64,000 nucleotides of DNA from Bordetella avium (GTDB lineage Bacteria; Pseudomonadota; Gammaproteobacteria; Burkholderiales; Burkholderiaceae_B): assembly GCF_034424645.1 (NCBI RefSeq), contig NZ_CP139969.1:1550001-1614000 (forward strand), written 5' to 3'. Position numbers and translations under genes: made by a program. How positions within the stretch are numbered: the first letter of the stretch is position 1; every line of letters starts with the position of its first letter. This document shows positions 46,591 through 55,590 of this stretch, in pieces. Below the pieces are notes generated by a model. The model worked only from the letters and a program-made list of their open reading frames with translations. It ran no database searches and was not told the DNA's origin.

Positions 46591-47892
46591 TTGGCCGGCC
46601 AGCGCGCCGATACGCCGCGCCATTCTCTTATCGCCTGCGAGCACTGTGCCAGCGTTTACCGTTGGCATAGTCTCGACCCGGGCGAGAAAGCGGCATGCGA
46701 GCGCTGTGACGCTACGCTTTGGCGTTATAGCAGGCTGACGCTGTCGAGTTGGCTGGCGCTGGCGATCACGGGTTTTACCCTGTTCGTGGTGGCCAATGCC
46801 TATCCGGTGGCGGCCTTGTCTGTGCAAGGCATGACAAGAGAAGCGACCCTGCTCGATGCCGTGGGCATCACATGGCGGCAGGGGCATTACGCCGTGGCCA
46901 TCATGACAGGTGCGGTGGGTTTTCTTATTCCCTTGTTGCAGCTTTTCGGGCTCTTGTGGGTGCTGGGTCCCTTGTCGCGCGCCAGCCTGCCAGTCGGGTT
47001 TCGTCGAGTGGTTCGCGGCCTGGGCTTGTTGCGTCCCTGGAGCATGGTGCCGGTTTTTCTGCTGGGCGTGGTGGTGTCGGCAGTCAAGTTGGCGAGCATG
47101 GCGGTGGTCGAGCCGCGCATAGGGCTTTTAGCCCTTGCCTGCCTGACGGTGTTGCTCACCATGTTAAGCCGACTGTCTACGCCAGAGATTTGGCGTCTGG
47201 CCGAGCGCGCTGGGGTAGTGCCGGTGCATATCCCGTCCATGGATGCGGATACCGTGTTGGCCGATTGCCATGTTTGCGGGCAGGTGCAGGCGCTGAATGC
47301 CGGATTTGACGGGCACTGCTGCCGCTGCGATGCCGTGCTGCATTACCGTAAGCCCGAGACGCTGGCGCGCACCTGGGCCTTGCTGCTGGCGGCGGCCATT
47401 CTTTATATTCCGGCCAATGTCTTGCCGGTGATGCAGATCAGTTCCATTACGGGCGATAGTTCACACACTATTCTGGGCGGCGTGGTCGAACTCTGGGAGA
47501 TGGGCTCTTGGGATATTGCCATGATCGTTTTTATTGCCAGTATCGCAGTGCCGCTCACCAAGCTGTTGTCGCTGGCCTTTTTGGCCTTGACATTGCAATG
47601 GCGCAGCACCACCAATCTGCGGCAACGCACGCGTCTTTATCAAATGGTAGAGTTCATCGGGCAGTGGTCCATGCTCGACGTTTTCGTGGTCATTATTCTG
47701 GCCGCGCTGGCGGATTTCCCGGGGCTGATGGCGATCAGCGCCGGCGCAGGGGCGACCTCGTTCGGCCTGGTCGTGGTGCTGACCATGTTATCCGCGATGA
47801 GTTTTGACTTGCGTTGCGCCTGGGATCTCGAACAGCAGGCTGAATGGCCTGCCGCCCAGCCGGACGCCGCGCTTAGCGCGTCCAAGTCCTGA
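46591..47892 (+). CDS. pqiA: paraquat-inducible protein A (PqiA)
   Basis: A 433-residue inner-membrane protein with two similar halves. Each half starts with a zinc-ribbon-like cysteine pair set (C-E-H-C ... C-E-R-C near residue 15-35, and C-H-V-C ... C-C-R-C near 225-250), followed by four membrane helices. PqiA works with the MCE protein PqiB and lipoprotein PqiC in a lipid-transport bridge between the membranes. Translation seems to start at TTG 46591, two bases after the clpA stop, with no clear ribosome-binding site, so it may depend on clpA translation. Confidence 0.9.
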   Translation: MAGQRADTPRHSLIACEHCASVYRWHSLDPGEKAACERCDATLWRYSRLTLSSWLALAITGFTLFVVANAYPVAALSVQGMTREATLLDAVGITWRQGHYAVAIMTGAVGFLIPLLQLFGLLWVLGPLSRASLPVGFRRVVRGLGLLRPWSMVPVFLLGVVVSAVKLASMAVVEPRIGLLALACLTVLLTMLSRLSTPEIWRLAERAGVVPVHIPSMDADTVLADCHVCGQVQALNAGFDGHCCRCDAVLHYRKPETLARTWALLLAAAILYIPANVLPVMQISSITGDSSHTILGGVVELWEMGSWDIAMIVFIASIAVPLTKLLSLAFLALTLQWRSTTNLRQRTRLYQMVEFIGQWSMLDVFVVIILAALADFPGLMAISAGAGATSFGLVVVLTMLSAMSFDLRCAWDLEQQAEWPAAQPDAALSASKS

Positions 47893-47923
47893 ATGGCAGG
47901 TTTATTACAAGGAAGTGCGCAGT

Positions 47924-49591
47924 ATGGCGGAGCCGACTGAATCGCCGGGTACCCCGTTGGGCCGGGTCAAACTGAGCAGGAAAGAGCGTTCGCGTATCTC
48001 CTGGATCTGGCTGGTGCCGCTGGTGGCGGCGCTGGCCGGCTTGTCCCTGGTCGTGCGCACTTGGATGCAGGCCGGGCCGGACATCACCATCGAGTTCAAC
48101 ACGGCCGAAGGCTTGGAGGTGGGCAAGACTCAGCTGCGCTACAAGGACGTCGTGGTGGGCACGGTCACCGGCATTCATTTCAATACGGACCGCAGCAAAG
48201 TGTTGGTCAAGGCGGAGCTCGTGAAAGAGGTCGCCAATATGGCGCGCGAGGGCACGAATTTCTGGGTGGTGCGCCCGCGCTTGGGCTTGAGCGGCGTATC
48301 GGGTCTGGGTACTTTGCTGTCGGGCGCCTATATCGGTGTGGACGCCATCGGCAACCCCGAGGAGCTGGACAGAAAACCTGTTAAAGCGTTTTTCGTGGGC
48401 TTGGAGACGCCGCCCGCCGTCGAGTACGACAGGCCGGGAAAACGCTTCACGCTGCGCGCCGAGAATCTGGGTTCGCTGGATATCGGTTCGCCGGTTTATT
48501 ACCGGCGCATTAATGTCGGGCGGGTCATCGCCTATGCACTCAGCGACGATGGCAAATCGGTTGACGTGCAGGTCTTTATCGACGCGCCCAATGACCGCTT
48601 CGTGACCGAGGGCGCGCGTTTTTGGAATGCGAGCGGGGTGGATTTTTCGCTCGATGCCTCCGGCCTCAAGGTGCGCACCCAATCCATGGTGTCGCTGCTA
48701 CTGGGCGGGGTCGCCTTCGAGAACGTGGTGCGGCGCGACGCCGAGCCGGCCAAGGCGGACAGCCGCTTCAAGCTGTATGGCGGCGAGCAGGCTGCCAAGG
48801 TCAACACCGACGGTACCCCCTTCCACATTCGTATGCGGTTTGACCAGTCGGTGCGCGGTCTGGCAGTGGGCGCACCTATCGACTTCCAGGGGATTACCTT
48901 GGGTGATGTCACCAATGTGGCCATCGATTTCGACGCCAAAAACAAGCGCTTCTTTGGCTTGGTCGATGCGACCATCTATCCAGAACGTCTGGGCGGTTTG
49001 TTTGATGAGATCGTCAAGGGGCTGGAACGCGATACCGGCACACGCGATCTGGCACCGAGCCGCACTCTGGCGGTGCTGGTCGAGTACGGTTTGAGGGCGC
49101 AACTGCGTTCGAGCAATTTGCTGACCGGTCAGATGTATATCGTGCTTGACCATTTTTCCAAGGTTCCGCCCGTCAAGTATGTGCAGACCGATCCGGCCAC
49201 TATCCCGACCATTCCGGGGCAGTTCGATCAGTTGCAGGATCAGATCGGCAGCATTGTGTCCAAGATCGAGAAAATCCCCTTCGACCAGATCGGTCAGGAC
49301 TTGCGTTTGACGCTGGCCAACACCTCGAAGCTCATGGAGCGCCTGGATAAGACCGTCGCACCTGATACGGCAGCGGTGCTGAAGGAAGCCCGCCGCTCGC
49401 TGGCGCAGCTCAATGAGTTGTTCTCGCCGGATGCTTCCCTGCCTATCAATGCCGAGCGTTCCATGCGTGAGATGTCGCAGGCGGCGCGTGCCCTGCGTAA
49501 TCTGGCGGATTATCTCCAGGCCAACCCCGAGGCCTTGCTGCGTGGCCGGGGCAAGGACCCCATCCCCGGCTTCGGGTCTGTCAGGAACTGA
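47924..49591 (+). CDS. pqiB: PqiB, MCE-domain intermembrane transport protein
   Basis: A 555-residue protein with one N-terminal membrane helix (I-S-W-I-W-L-V-P-L-V-A-A-L-A-G-L, about 25-42) followed by three MCE domains (about 50-140, 165-270, 290-400) and a C-terminal helical coil (about 430-530). In E. coli PqiB forms a hexameric syringe that spans the periplasm for lipid movement. The ATG at 47924 follows AAGGAAG. It sits between pqiA and pqiC, 31 bases after the first and 4 before the second. Confidence 0.93.
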   Translation: MAEPTESPGTPLGRVKLSRKERSRISWIWLVPLVAALAGLSLVVRTWMQAGPDITIEFNTAEGLEVGKTQLRYKDVVVGTVTGIHFNTDRSKVLVKAELVKEVANMAREGTNFWVVRPRLGLSGVSGLGTLLSGAYIGVDAIGNPEELDRKPVKAFFVGLETPPAVEYDRPGKRFTLRAENLGSLDIGSPVYYRRINVGRVIAYALSDDGKSVDVQVFIDAPNDRFVTEGARFWNASGVDFSLDASGLKVRTQSMVSLLLGGVAFENVVRRDAEPAKADSRFKLYGGEQAAKVNTDGTPFHIRMRFDQSVRGLAVGAPIDFQGITLGDVTNVAIDFDAKNKRFFGLVDATIYPERLGGLFDEIVKGLERDTGTRDLAPSRTLAVLVEYGLRAQLRSSNLLTGQMYIVLDHFSKVPPVKYVQTDPATIPTIPGQFDQLQDQIGSIVSKIEKIPFDQIGQDLRLTLANTSKLMERLDKTVAPDTAAVLKEARRSLAQLNELFSPDASLPINAERSMREMSQAARALRNLADYLQANPEALLRGRGKDPIPGFGSVRN

Positions 49592-49595
49592 TTTC

Positions 49596-50246
49596 ATGAA
49601 ATACATCCGTCCGGCGCTTGCCCTCTCTCTGCTATCACTCCTGGTCGCCTGCGGGGCTTCGCCGCCAGCGCGGTATTACACCTTGCAGGCGCCGCCGGCA
49701 GCGACGCCTATCAAAGGCGATGCTGGCTTCATGGTCGAGGTGCTGCCGGTGGCCGTGACGCCTCAGGCTGATCAGCCGCAAATCATGTTGCGTACCGGCA
49801 CGGGCAGTATTGCGCCGCTCTACTCTGACCGCTGGAGTGCGCCGCTTGGCGATGAATTGCGTTCGGCGCTGGTGGATGGCCTGACGCGTGACCTGGGTGC
49901 CCTGGATGCGGGTGTGCTGCGGCCTCCCTTGGGCACGCCGCTTTGGCGGGTTCAGACCGACGTGCAGCGCTTCGATATGAGCGATAAAGGTCCGACGGTG
50001 CTGGATGTAACGTGGCGCGTGCGGCCGGTCAGCCTCAAGGGTGGGGCCTTATTGTGCCGCACTGTCGTGACAATGCCGGTGGGGGCCGAAGATGTGGCCT
50101 CATTGGTAACAGCGCAGCAGCAGGCGGTTGCGCTCTTGGCCCGTACGATAGCCTCGGGCATTCGTCATGGTGGCCAGCGGGCCGATGCGGCAGGTCCGGA
50201 GGTTCATATCCCTGTGTGCACGGTTCTGGCGGATGAAAGCCGATAA
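49596..50246 (+). CDS. pqiC: PqiC/YmbA outer-membrane lipoprotein
   Basis: A 216-residue lipoprotein with a signal peptide and lipobox L-L-V-A-C (Cys21), followed by P-P-A-R-Y-Y-T-L, the mark of the ABC-type transport auxiliary lipoproteins (DUF330). PqiC is the outer-membrane partner of PqiB. The ATG at 49596 lies four bases after pqiB, so the three form an operon. The pqi run probably continues from clpA, as no terminator is seen between them. Confidence 0.9.
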   Translation: MKYIRPALALSLLSLLVACGASPPARYYTLQAPPAATPIKGDAGFMVEVLPVAVTPQADQPQIMLRTGTGSIAPLYSDRWSAPLGDELRSALVDGLTRDLGALDAGVLRPPLGTPLWRVQTDVQRFDMSDKGPTVLDVTWRVRPVSLKGGALLCRTVVTMPVGAEDVASLVTAQQQAVALLARTIASGIRHGGQRADAAGPEVHIPVCTVLADESR

Positions 50247-50261
50247 GCGCTGTCTAATCTG

Positions 50262-50313
50262 AAGGTTAACCTATTTTTATAAGGGTTAACCTTAATATAT
50301 TGAGGGGTGCAAC
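50262..50313 (+). promoter_or_regulatory. palindrome pair upstream of putA
   Basis: Two copies of the 8-bp palindrome GGTTAACC (50264-50271 and 50284-50291) are 20 bp apart, about two helical turns on one DNA face. They extend as AAGGTTAACC and GGTTAACCTT, so the whole block is itself an inverted repeat. TGCAAC (50308-50313, reverse of GTTGCA, the E. coli PutA operator core) lies just downstream. These are candidate operators for PutA autoregulation or another regulator; the putA start is 77 bases further on. Confidence 0.5.
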
Positions 50314-50390
50314 TTCTTTAGCATCGGGTTCCGCCGGTTGGGGCGGCCAGGCGGCCGCCTACCGTGCAATTTCAAGGAATCCAAATCGCT

Positions 50391-53300
50391 ATGGCTAGCA
50401 CGACCCTGGGCGTCAAGGTCGATGACGCGTTGCGGGATCGCCTCAAGGCGGCAGCACAAAAGCTCCAGTGCACTCCGCACTGGTTGCACAAACAGGCTCT
50501 GGTGGCCTATCTGGAAAAAATCGAACGCGGCCATTTGCCCCCCGAGATGGCGCATCTCGGCTCGGGAGAAGACGGCGCCGAGGAAGATGCCGGCGGCCAA
50601 GCGGGAGCCACGCCGCCTTTTTACGAGTTCGGCCAGGACGTGCAACCGCAGTCGGTGTTGCGGGCCGCCATTACTGCCGCCTATCGTCGGCCTGAGCCCG
50701 AGTGCGTGCCCCTGTTGCTGGGTCAGGCGCGCATGCCGCACTTGGAAAAAATCCATGCCATGGCCGCCAAGCTGGTCCAGACGCTGCGCGCCAAGCGCAC
50801 GGGCGGGGGCGTAGAGGGGCTGATCCAGGAGTTCTCTCTGTCCAGCCAGGAAGGGGTGGCCCTGATGTGCCTGGCCGAGGCTTTGCTGCGCATCCCGGAC
50901 CGGGCCACGCGCGATGCCCTGATCCGCGACAAGGTGTCGCGCGGCGACTGGAAGTCGCACATGGGCGGTTCGCAATCCTTGTTCGTCAATGCGGCGACCT
51001 GGGGTTTGATGATCACCGGCAAGCTGGTGGCCGTAAGCAGCGAGCAATCCCTGTCCAAGGCGCTGACCCGTCTGATCGGCAAGGGCGGCGAGCCCCTGGT
51101 GCGCAAGGGCGTGAATATGGCCATGCGCATGATGGGTGAGCAGTTCGTCTCCGGCCAGACCATTTCTGAAGCCCTGGCCAACAACCGCAAAATGGAGAGC
51201 CGGGGCTTTCGGTACTCCTACGATATGTTGGGCGAGGCGGCCACCACCGCCCAGGATGCCGAGCGTTACAACGCGGCGTATGAGCAGGCCATCCATGCCA
51301 TCGGCAAAGCTGCGGCCGGACGGGGTATCTACGAGGGGCCGGGCATTTCCATCAAGCTCTCGGCCCTGCATCCGCGTTATTCGCGCGCACAGCGCGAGCG
51401 CGTGATGAGTGAACTGTTGCCTCGCGTGAAGAAGCTCGCCATTTTGGCGCGCCAGTACGATATCGGCCTGAATATCGATGCCGAAGAAGCTGATCGTCTG
51501 GAGATTTCGCTCGATTTGCTGGAAGCACTGTGTTTTACCCCCGAACTCGAGGGTTGGAACGGCATCGGCTTTGTGATCCAGGCCTACCAGAAGCGCGCGC
51601 CCTTCGTGATCGACTACGTGATCGATCTGGCTCGCCGCAGCGGCCACCGCATCATGGTGCGCCTGGTCAAAGGCGCTTATTGGGATAGTGAGATCAAGCG
51701 CGCCCAGGTGGATGGCCTGGAGGGCTATCCGGTCTACACCCGCAAGCTTTACACCGATGTGGCCTATCTGGCCTGCGCCCGCAAATTGCTGGCCGTTCCC
51801 GAGGCCGTCTACCCCCAGTTCGCCACGCATAACGCCTATACCCTCGCGGCGATCTATCATTTGGCCGGGCAGAACTACTACCCGGGCCAGTATGAGTTCC
51901 AGTGCCTGCATGGCATGGGCGAGCCGCTGTACGACGAGGTGGTGGGCCCGCTCGCGCAGGGCAAGCTGAACCGCCCCTGCCGTATTTACGCGCCGGTGGG
52001 CACGCATGAGACGCTGCTGGCCTATTTGGTGCGCCGCCTGCTCGAAAACGGCGCCAACACCTCTTTTGTCAACCTGATTGGCGATGACAGCATTCCGGTA
52101 GAGCAATTGGTGGCCGACCCGGTGGAAGCCGCTGCACGCATCGTGCCTCTGGGAGCGCCGCACGACAAGATCCCCCTGCCGCGTGAGCTCTACGGTCATG
52201 CCCGGGCCAATTCGGCGGGCCTGGACCTGTCCAACGAGCATCGCCTGGGCTCGTTGTCGGCGGCCCTGCTGGCCAGTGCAGGCATGCCCTGGCGTGCGGC
52301 GCCCATGTTGGGTGAAAGCGAGTTCGTCTGGGATGAGTCCCGGGCTCAAGATGTCTTGAACCCGGCAGATCAGCGCGATGGGGTTGGGCGCCTCATCGAG
52401 GCCGACAGCCATGATGTCGAAGCCGCGCTGCGCGCCGCTGCGAATACCGCGCCCATCTGGCAAGCCACCCCGGTTGCCGAGCGTGCACAGTGTCTGCGCC
52501 GTGCCGCGCAACTGCTCGAAGAACAGATGCAGACGCTGCTGGGTCTGATCGTGCGCGAGGCGGGCAAGACCCTGCCTAATGCCATTGCTGAAGTCCGTGA
52601 GGCCGTAGATTTTCTGCGTTATTACGCGGATCAGGCCGAGCGCGAGTTTGACAATGACACGCACCGCCCGCTGGGTAGCGTGCTGTGTATCAGCCCCTGG
52701 AACTTCCCGCTGGCTATTTTTACGGGGCAGGTGGCGGCGGCCCTGGCGGCCGGTAATACCGTGCTGGCCAAGCCGGCGGAACAGACGCCGCTGATCGCAG
52801 CCCAGGCCGTCGCCATTCTGCGCGCCGCCGGGGTGCCGGCGGGGGCAGTGCAATTGCTGCCGGGCAAAGGCGAAACCGTGGGCGCCCAACTGGTGGCGCA
52901 CGCGTCCGTGCGCGGTGTGATGTTCACGGGCTCGACCGAGGTGGCGCGTTTGATCGCCCGTAATCTGGCCGATCGTCTGGATGATCGTGGCCACACCATT
53001 CCGCTTATTGCCGAGACGGGGGGGCAGAATGCCATGGTGGTGGACTCCTCCGCGCTGTCCGAGCAGGTGGTGTTCGATGTGCTGTCCTCGGCCTTTGATT
53101 CGGCGGGTCAGCGTTGTTCGGCTCTGCGCGTGCTTTGCGTGCAGGAAGATAATGCCGATCATGTATTGACGATGTTGCGCGGCGCGATGCGCGAGCTGCG
53201 TATGGGCAACCCCGATCGTCTATCCACGGATGTGGGGCCGGTGATTGATGCCGAAGCGCGCCAGAACATTCTGCGTCACATTGAGAGCATGCGGGCCGCC

Positions 53301-54197
53301 GGCCATGAGATCGTTCAGATTGAAGGCGGCGCCGAGTGCCGTTTCGGTACCTTCGTGCCGCCCACGCTGATCGAAATTAATGATATCGCCGAGCTTAAAC
53401 GCGAAGTATTCGGTCCGGTGCTGCATGTGGTGCGCTACGCACGCGATGACCTGGATCGCGTCATCGAGTCCATCAATGGCACCGGCTATGGCCTGACCTT
53501 CGGTGTGCATACTCGCATCGACGAAACGGTAGCCCGCGTGACCGAGTCGGTCCAGGCAGGCAATATTTATGTCAACCGCAATATCGTGGGCGCCGTAGTG
53601 GGTGTGCAGCCGTTCGGTGGTGAGCATCTGTCGGGCACCGGTCCCAAGGCGGGCGGTCCGCTGTATCTCTACCGTTTGCTGTCGATGCGTCCTGCCGGCC
53701 TGCCGCCGGGTCTGGAAGGGCAGATGCCCCTGACCCTCACGCTGCCGGGGCCCACCGGAGAAACCAACACCTATCGGGTCGAGCCGCGTGGCGCCGTGTA
53801 TTGCGTGGCTGCCACGGCGGCGGGGGCCCGGGCGCAATGGGCGGCGGCTCAGGCCACGGGCAATCTGGCGTGGTTCGCTGATACGCCTGCGGCCCGCGAG
53901 CTGCTGGCGACGCTGGAGAGCGCCGCGCGCGAGGGCCAGGTTGCCTTGCTCGAGGATGCCGAGGTGGATGCCGCAGACTTTCAGGCCGTGCTTTTTGAGG
54001 GCGATGGCGACGCGCTTAAAGCGCTGAACCAGCGTATTGCCCGCCGTGAAGGGCCTATTTTGGCTGTACATGGTTTGAGTCCCGACGAGTTGGCTGCAGG
54101 CGCGAGCTATGTGGCCGAACGCCTGCTCAACGAGCGTTCATGCAGCGTGAATACGGCTGCTGCTGGAGGTAACGCCAGCCTGATGACTATCGGTTAA
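50391..54197 (+). CDS. putA: trifunctional PutA (regulator, proline dehydrogenase, P5C dehydrogenase)
   Basis: A 1268-residue protein that oxidises proline to glutamate. A ribbon-helix-helix DNA-binding domain (about 1-50: T-L-G-V-K-V-D-D-A-L-R-D-R-L, H-W-L-H-K-Q-A-L) makes it an autoregulator. The FAD proline dehydrogenase barrel (about 150-540) has R-L-V-K-G-A-Y-W-D. The aldehyde dehydrogenase domain (about 590-1090) has S-P-W-N-F-P-L-A-I-F and catalytic Cys909 in S-A-G-Q-R-C-S-A-L-R. A C-terminal domain follows. The ATG at 50391 is chosen over an upstream in-frame GTG because AAGGA precedes it. No putP is adjacent. Confidence 0.95.
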   Translation: MASTTLGVKVDDALRDRLKAAAQKLQCTPHWLHKQALVAYLEKIERGHLPPEMAHLGSGEDGAEEDAGGQAGATPPFYEFGQDVQPQSVLRAAITAAYRRPEPECVPLLLGQARMPHLEKIHAMAAKLVQTLRAKRTGGGVEGLIQEFSLSSQEGVALMCLAEALLRIPDRATRDALIRDKVSRGDWKSHMGGSQSLFVNAATWGLMITGKLVAVSSEQSLSKALTRLIGKGGEPLVRKGVNMAMRMMGEQFVSGQTISEALANNRKMESRGFRYSYDMLGEAATTAQDAERYNAAYEQAIHAIGKAAAGRGIYEGPGISIKLSALHPRYSRAQRERVMSELLPRVKKLAILARQYDIGLNIDAEEADRLEISLDLLEALCFTPELEGWNGIGFVIQAYQKRAPFVIDYVIDLARRSGHRIMVRLVKGAYWDSEIKRAQVDGLEGYPVYTRKLYTDVAYLACARKLLAVPEAVYPQFATHNAYTLAAIYHLAGQNYYPGQYEFQCLHGMGEPLYDEVVGPLAQGKLNRPCRIYAPVGTHETLLAYLVRRLLENGANTSFVNLIGDDSIPVEQLVADPVEAAARIVPLGAPHDKIPLPRELYGHARANSAGLDLSNEHRLGSLSAALLASAGMPWRAAPMLGESEFVWDESRAQDVLNPADQRDGVGRLIEADSHDVEAALRAAANTAPIWQATPVAERAQCLRRAAQLLEEQMQTLLGLIVREAGKTLPNAIAEVREAVDFLRYYADQAEREFDNDTHRPLGSVLCISPWNFPLAIFTGQVAAALAAGNTVLAKPAEQTPLIAAQAVAILRAAGVPAGAVQLLPGKGETVGAQLVAHASVRGVMFTGSTEVARLIARNLADRLDDRGHTIPLIAETGGQNAMVVDSSALSEQVVFDVLSSAFDSAGQRCSALRVLCVQEDNADHVLTMLRGAMRELRMGNPDRLSTDVGPVIDAEARQNILRHIESMRAAGHEIVQIEGGAECRFGTFVPPTLIEINDIAELKREVFGPVLHVVRYARDDLDRVIESINGTGYGLTFGVHTRIDETVARVTESVQAGNIYVNRNIVGAVVGVQPFGGEHLSGTGPKAGGPLYLYRLLSMRPAGLPPGLEGQMPLTLTLPGPTGETNTYRVEPRGAVYCVAATAAGARAQWAAAQATGNLAWFADTPAARELLATLESAAREGQVALLEDAEVDAADFQAVLFEGDGDALKALNQRIARREGPILAVHGLSPDELAAGASYVAERLLNERSCSVNTAAAGGNASLMTIG

Positions 54198-54208
54198 GCG
54201 CTGAGGCA

Positions 54209-54235
54209 AGCCGAGAAGGCGTCTCGGCTCATCTT
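54209..54235 (+). terminator. probable hairpin terminator after putA
   Basis: 8-bp stem AGCCGAGA / TCTCGGCT with a 5-nt loop, 12 bases after the stop. Only a short, interrupted T tract (ATCTTC) follows. Confidence 0.5.
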
Positions 54236-54240
54236 CAAAA

Positions 54241-54250
54241 GGGGGGGGGG
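54241..54250. repeat. run of ten G between convergent genes
   Basis: A G10 homopolymer, preceded by AAAA. Such runs change length easily. It lies between the ends of putA and the TIGR01777 epimerase gene, not at a visible promoter or inside a gene. Confidence 0.8.
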
Positions 54251-54368
54251 ACGGTGAGGGCTATGCGCTTGCGCTCGCCAGCCAGATTTGGCGGGCCCTA
54301 GCCGCCGAAAACGGATGCTTGCCCCTGTGCCGGCCGGCTGTCAGGGCGCTGGAAAGAGGGAGCGCGGC

Positions 54369-55277
54369 TTAATGCCGCGAGCCGCGCAACACCTGCTCCA
54401 GCGCATCGGACAGCTCGGGGTATTGCCAGATGAAGCCCGAGTCCTGGGTGCGGCGCGGCGCCAGGCGCTGGCCGCCGAGCAGCAACACCGACATCTCGCC
54501 CAGCCCCAGGCGCAAGGTCCAGGCGGGCACAGGGAATAGCGCCGGGCGGTGAAGTGCGCCCGCCAGCGTCCGGGTGAAGCTAATGTTGCGCGTGGCCTGC
54601 GGCGAGCAGGCATTGAAGGGGCCGCTGGCATGGCTTGCGTGTAGCAGATGGTCAAACAGGTTGACCAGATCGTCCAGGTGTATCCAGGGCATCCATTGCT
54701 GGCCGCTACCCAGGCGCCCGCCTAGACCCAGCCGGTATACCGGGAGTAAGCGCGCCAGCATGCCGCCTTTTGAGGCCAATACTGGCGCAATCCGCAAACA
54801 GGCCACTCGCACGCCATGGCTGCGGGCACGCTCCGCCTCTTGTTCCCAGGCCATGCATAAGCGGCTGCCGAAGTCGTTATTTCCGGGCGGATTGAACTCA
54901 TCGAGCAGGGTGTCTCCCCGGTCTCCATACCAGCCGACTGCCGAGGCTGAAAGCAGTATGCCAGGAGGGCTGGATTGCCGCCCCATCCAGTCAACCAGGG
55001 TATGCGTCAGGTCGATACGGCTGCGCCACAGCACATTGCGCCGTGCTGCCGTCCAGGGGCGATCCGCGATCGGGGCGCCTGCCAGATTGACGACGGCATC
55101 GATTGGCGGACCGTCATCAAGCGCTGGCAATTGTGCGACTCCCTGCGCGCCGCTGCACAGCTGCGCGACTTTCTGCGGGTCGCGGCTCCAGACGCTTAGG
55201 GTGTGGCCCTGGCTTTGCCAGTGCCGGCATAAAGCCTGGCCGATGAGGCCGGTGCCGCCAGTGAGCAGGATGCGCAT
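54369..55277 (-). CDS. TIGR01777 family NAD-dependent epimerase (YfcH/SDR39U1-like)
   Basis: A 302-residue extended SDR protein: M-R-I-L-L-T-G-G-T-G-L-I-G-Q-A-L at the start (NAD(P) loop), N-L-A-G-A-P-I-A-D-R-P-W near residue 66, S-A-S-A-V-G-W-Y-G-D (catalytic Tyr) near 112, and W-I-H-L-D-D-L near 205, with the DUF1731-like C-terminus ending in L-G-G-Q-R-L-A-P-R-R. Substrate unknown. It is divergent from the lipid-modification operon at 55.6 kb and shares its 313-base gap. In related bacteria such epimerases are often found in the same cluster, so it may be part of it. Confidence 0.9.
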   Translation of the reverse strand: MRILLTGGTGLIGQALCRHWQSQGHTLSVWSRDPQKVAQLCSGAQGVAQLPALDDGPPIDAVVNLAGAPIADRPWTAARRNVLWRSRIDLTHTLVDWMGRQSSPPGILLSASAVGWYGDRGDTLLDEFNPPGNNDFGSRLCMAWEQEAERARSHGVRVACLRIAPVLASKGGMLARLLPVYRLGLGGRLGSGQQWMPWIHLDDLVNLFDHLLHASHASGPFNACSPQATRNISFTRTLAGALHRPALFPVPAWTLRLGLGEMSVLLLGGQRLAPRRTQDSGFIWQYPELSDALEQVLRGSRH

Positions 55278-55590
55278 GATGTCTTCCTTGAATGCGTCGC
55301 AGGGGGCGTCCGCCTGAGATTCAGGTAAACCGTCTGGCTCGCCTGGACGCCACGGACTTTTTATCGATCATTTTTCAAGTATCGCAGCCCCCAGGCCGAT
55401 CACGCCAGCGGCCCGCAGAGCCACCCTTTGGCTAACTCGATCTGACGCATCATCGGGCTGTTCAGAGCACGCGATTTATTGCAATAATTATTAATAACAA
55501 GATTGTTTTTGTTTTATAAGGTAGATTACGCCACCGTACAAGGACGGCACAGTTGTGCGGCGTCCGTCACCACCAGGCATTGCCCAAGCT
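55278..55590. promoter_or_regulatory. divergent control region of epimerase and lipid operon
   Basis: A 313-base gap with no supported gene. Near 55305-55351, GGCGTCC and GGACGCC enclose CCTGA-GAT-TCAGG, a nested hairpin. At 55476-55497 two palindromes overlap: TTATTGCAATAA and TTATTAATAA, in a very AT-rich stretch, with TATAAG shortly after as a possible -10 box. These look like an operator over the operon promoter. I did not find a convincing ECF-sigma site of the TGATCC type. Confidence 0.4.

Noticed and set aside
50292..53162. 956-codon open frame on the minus strand
   Set aside because: It lies fully antisense to putA. Its residues show no family motifs; it results from the codon bias of the GC-rich sense gene.
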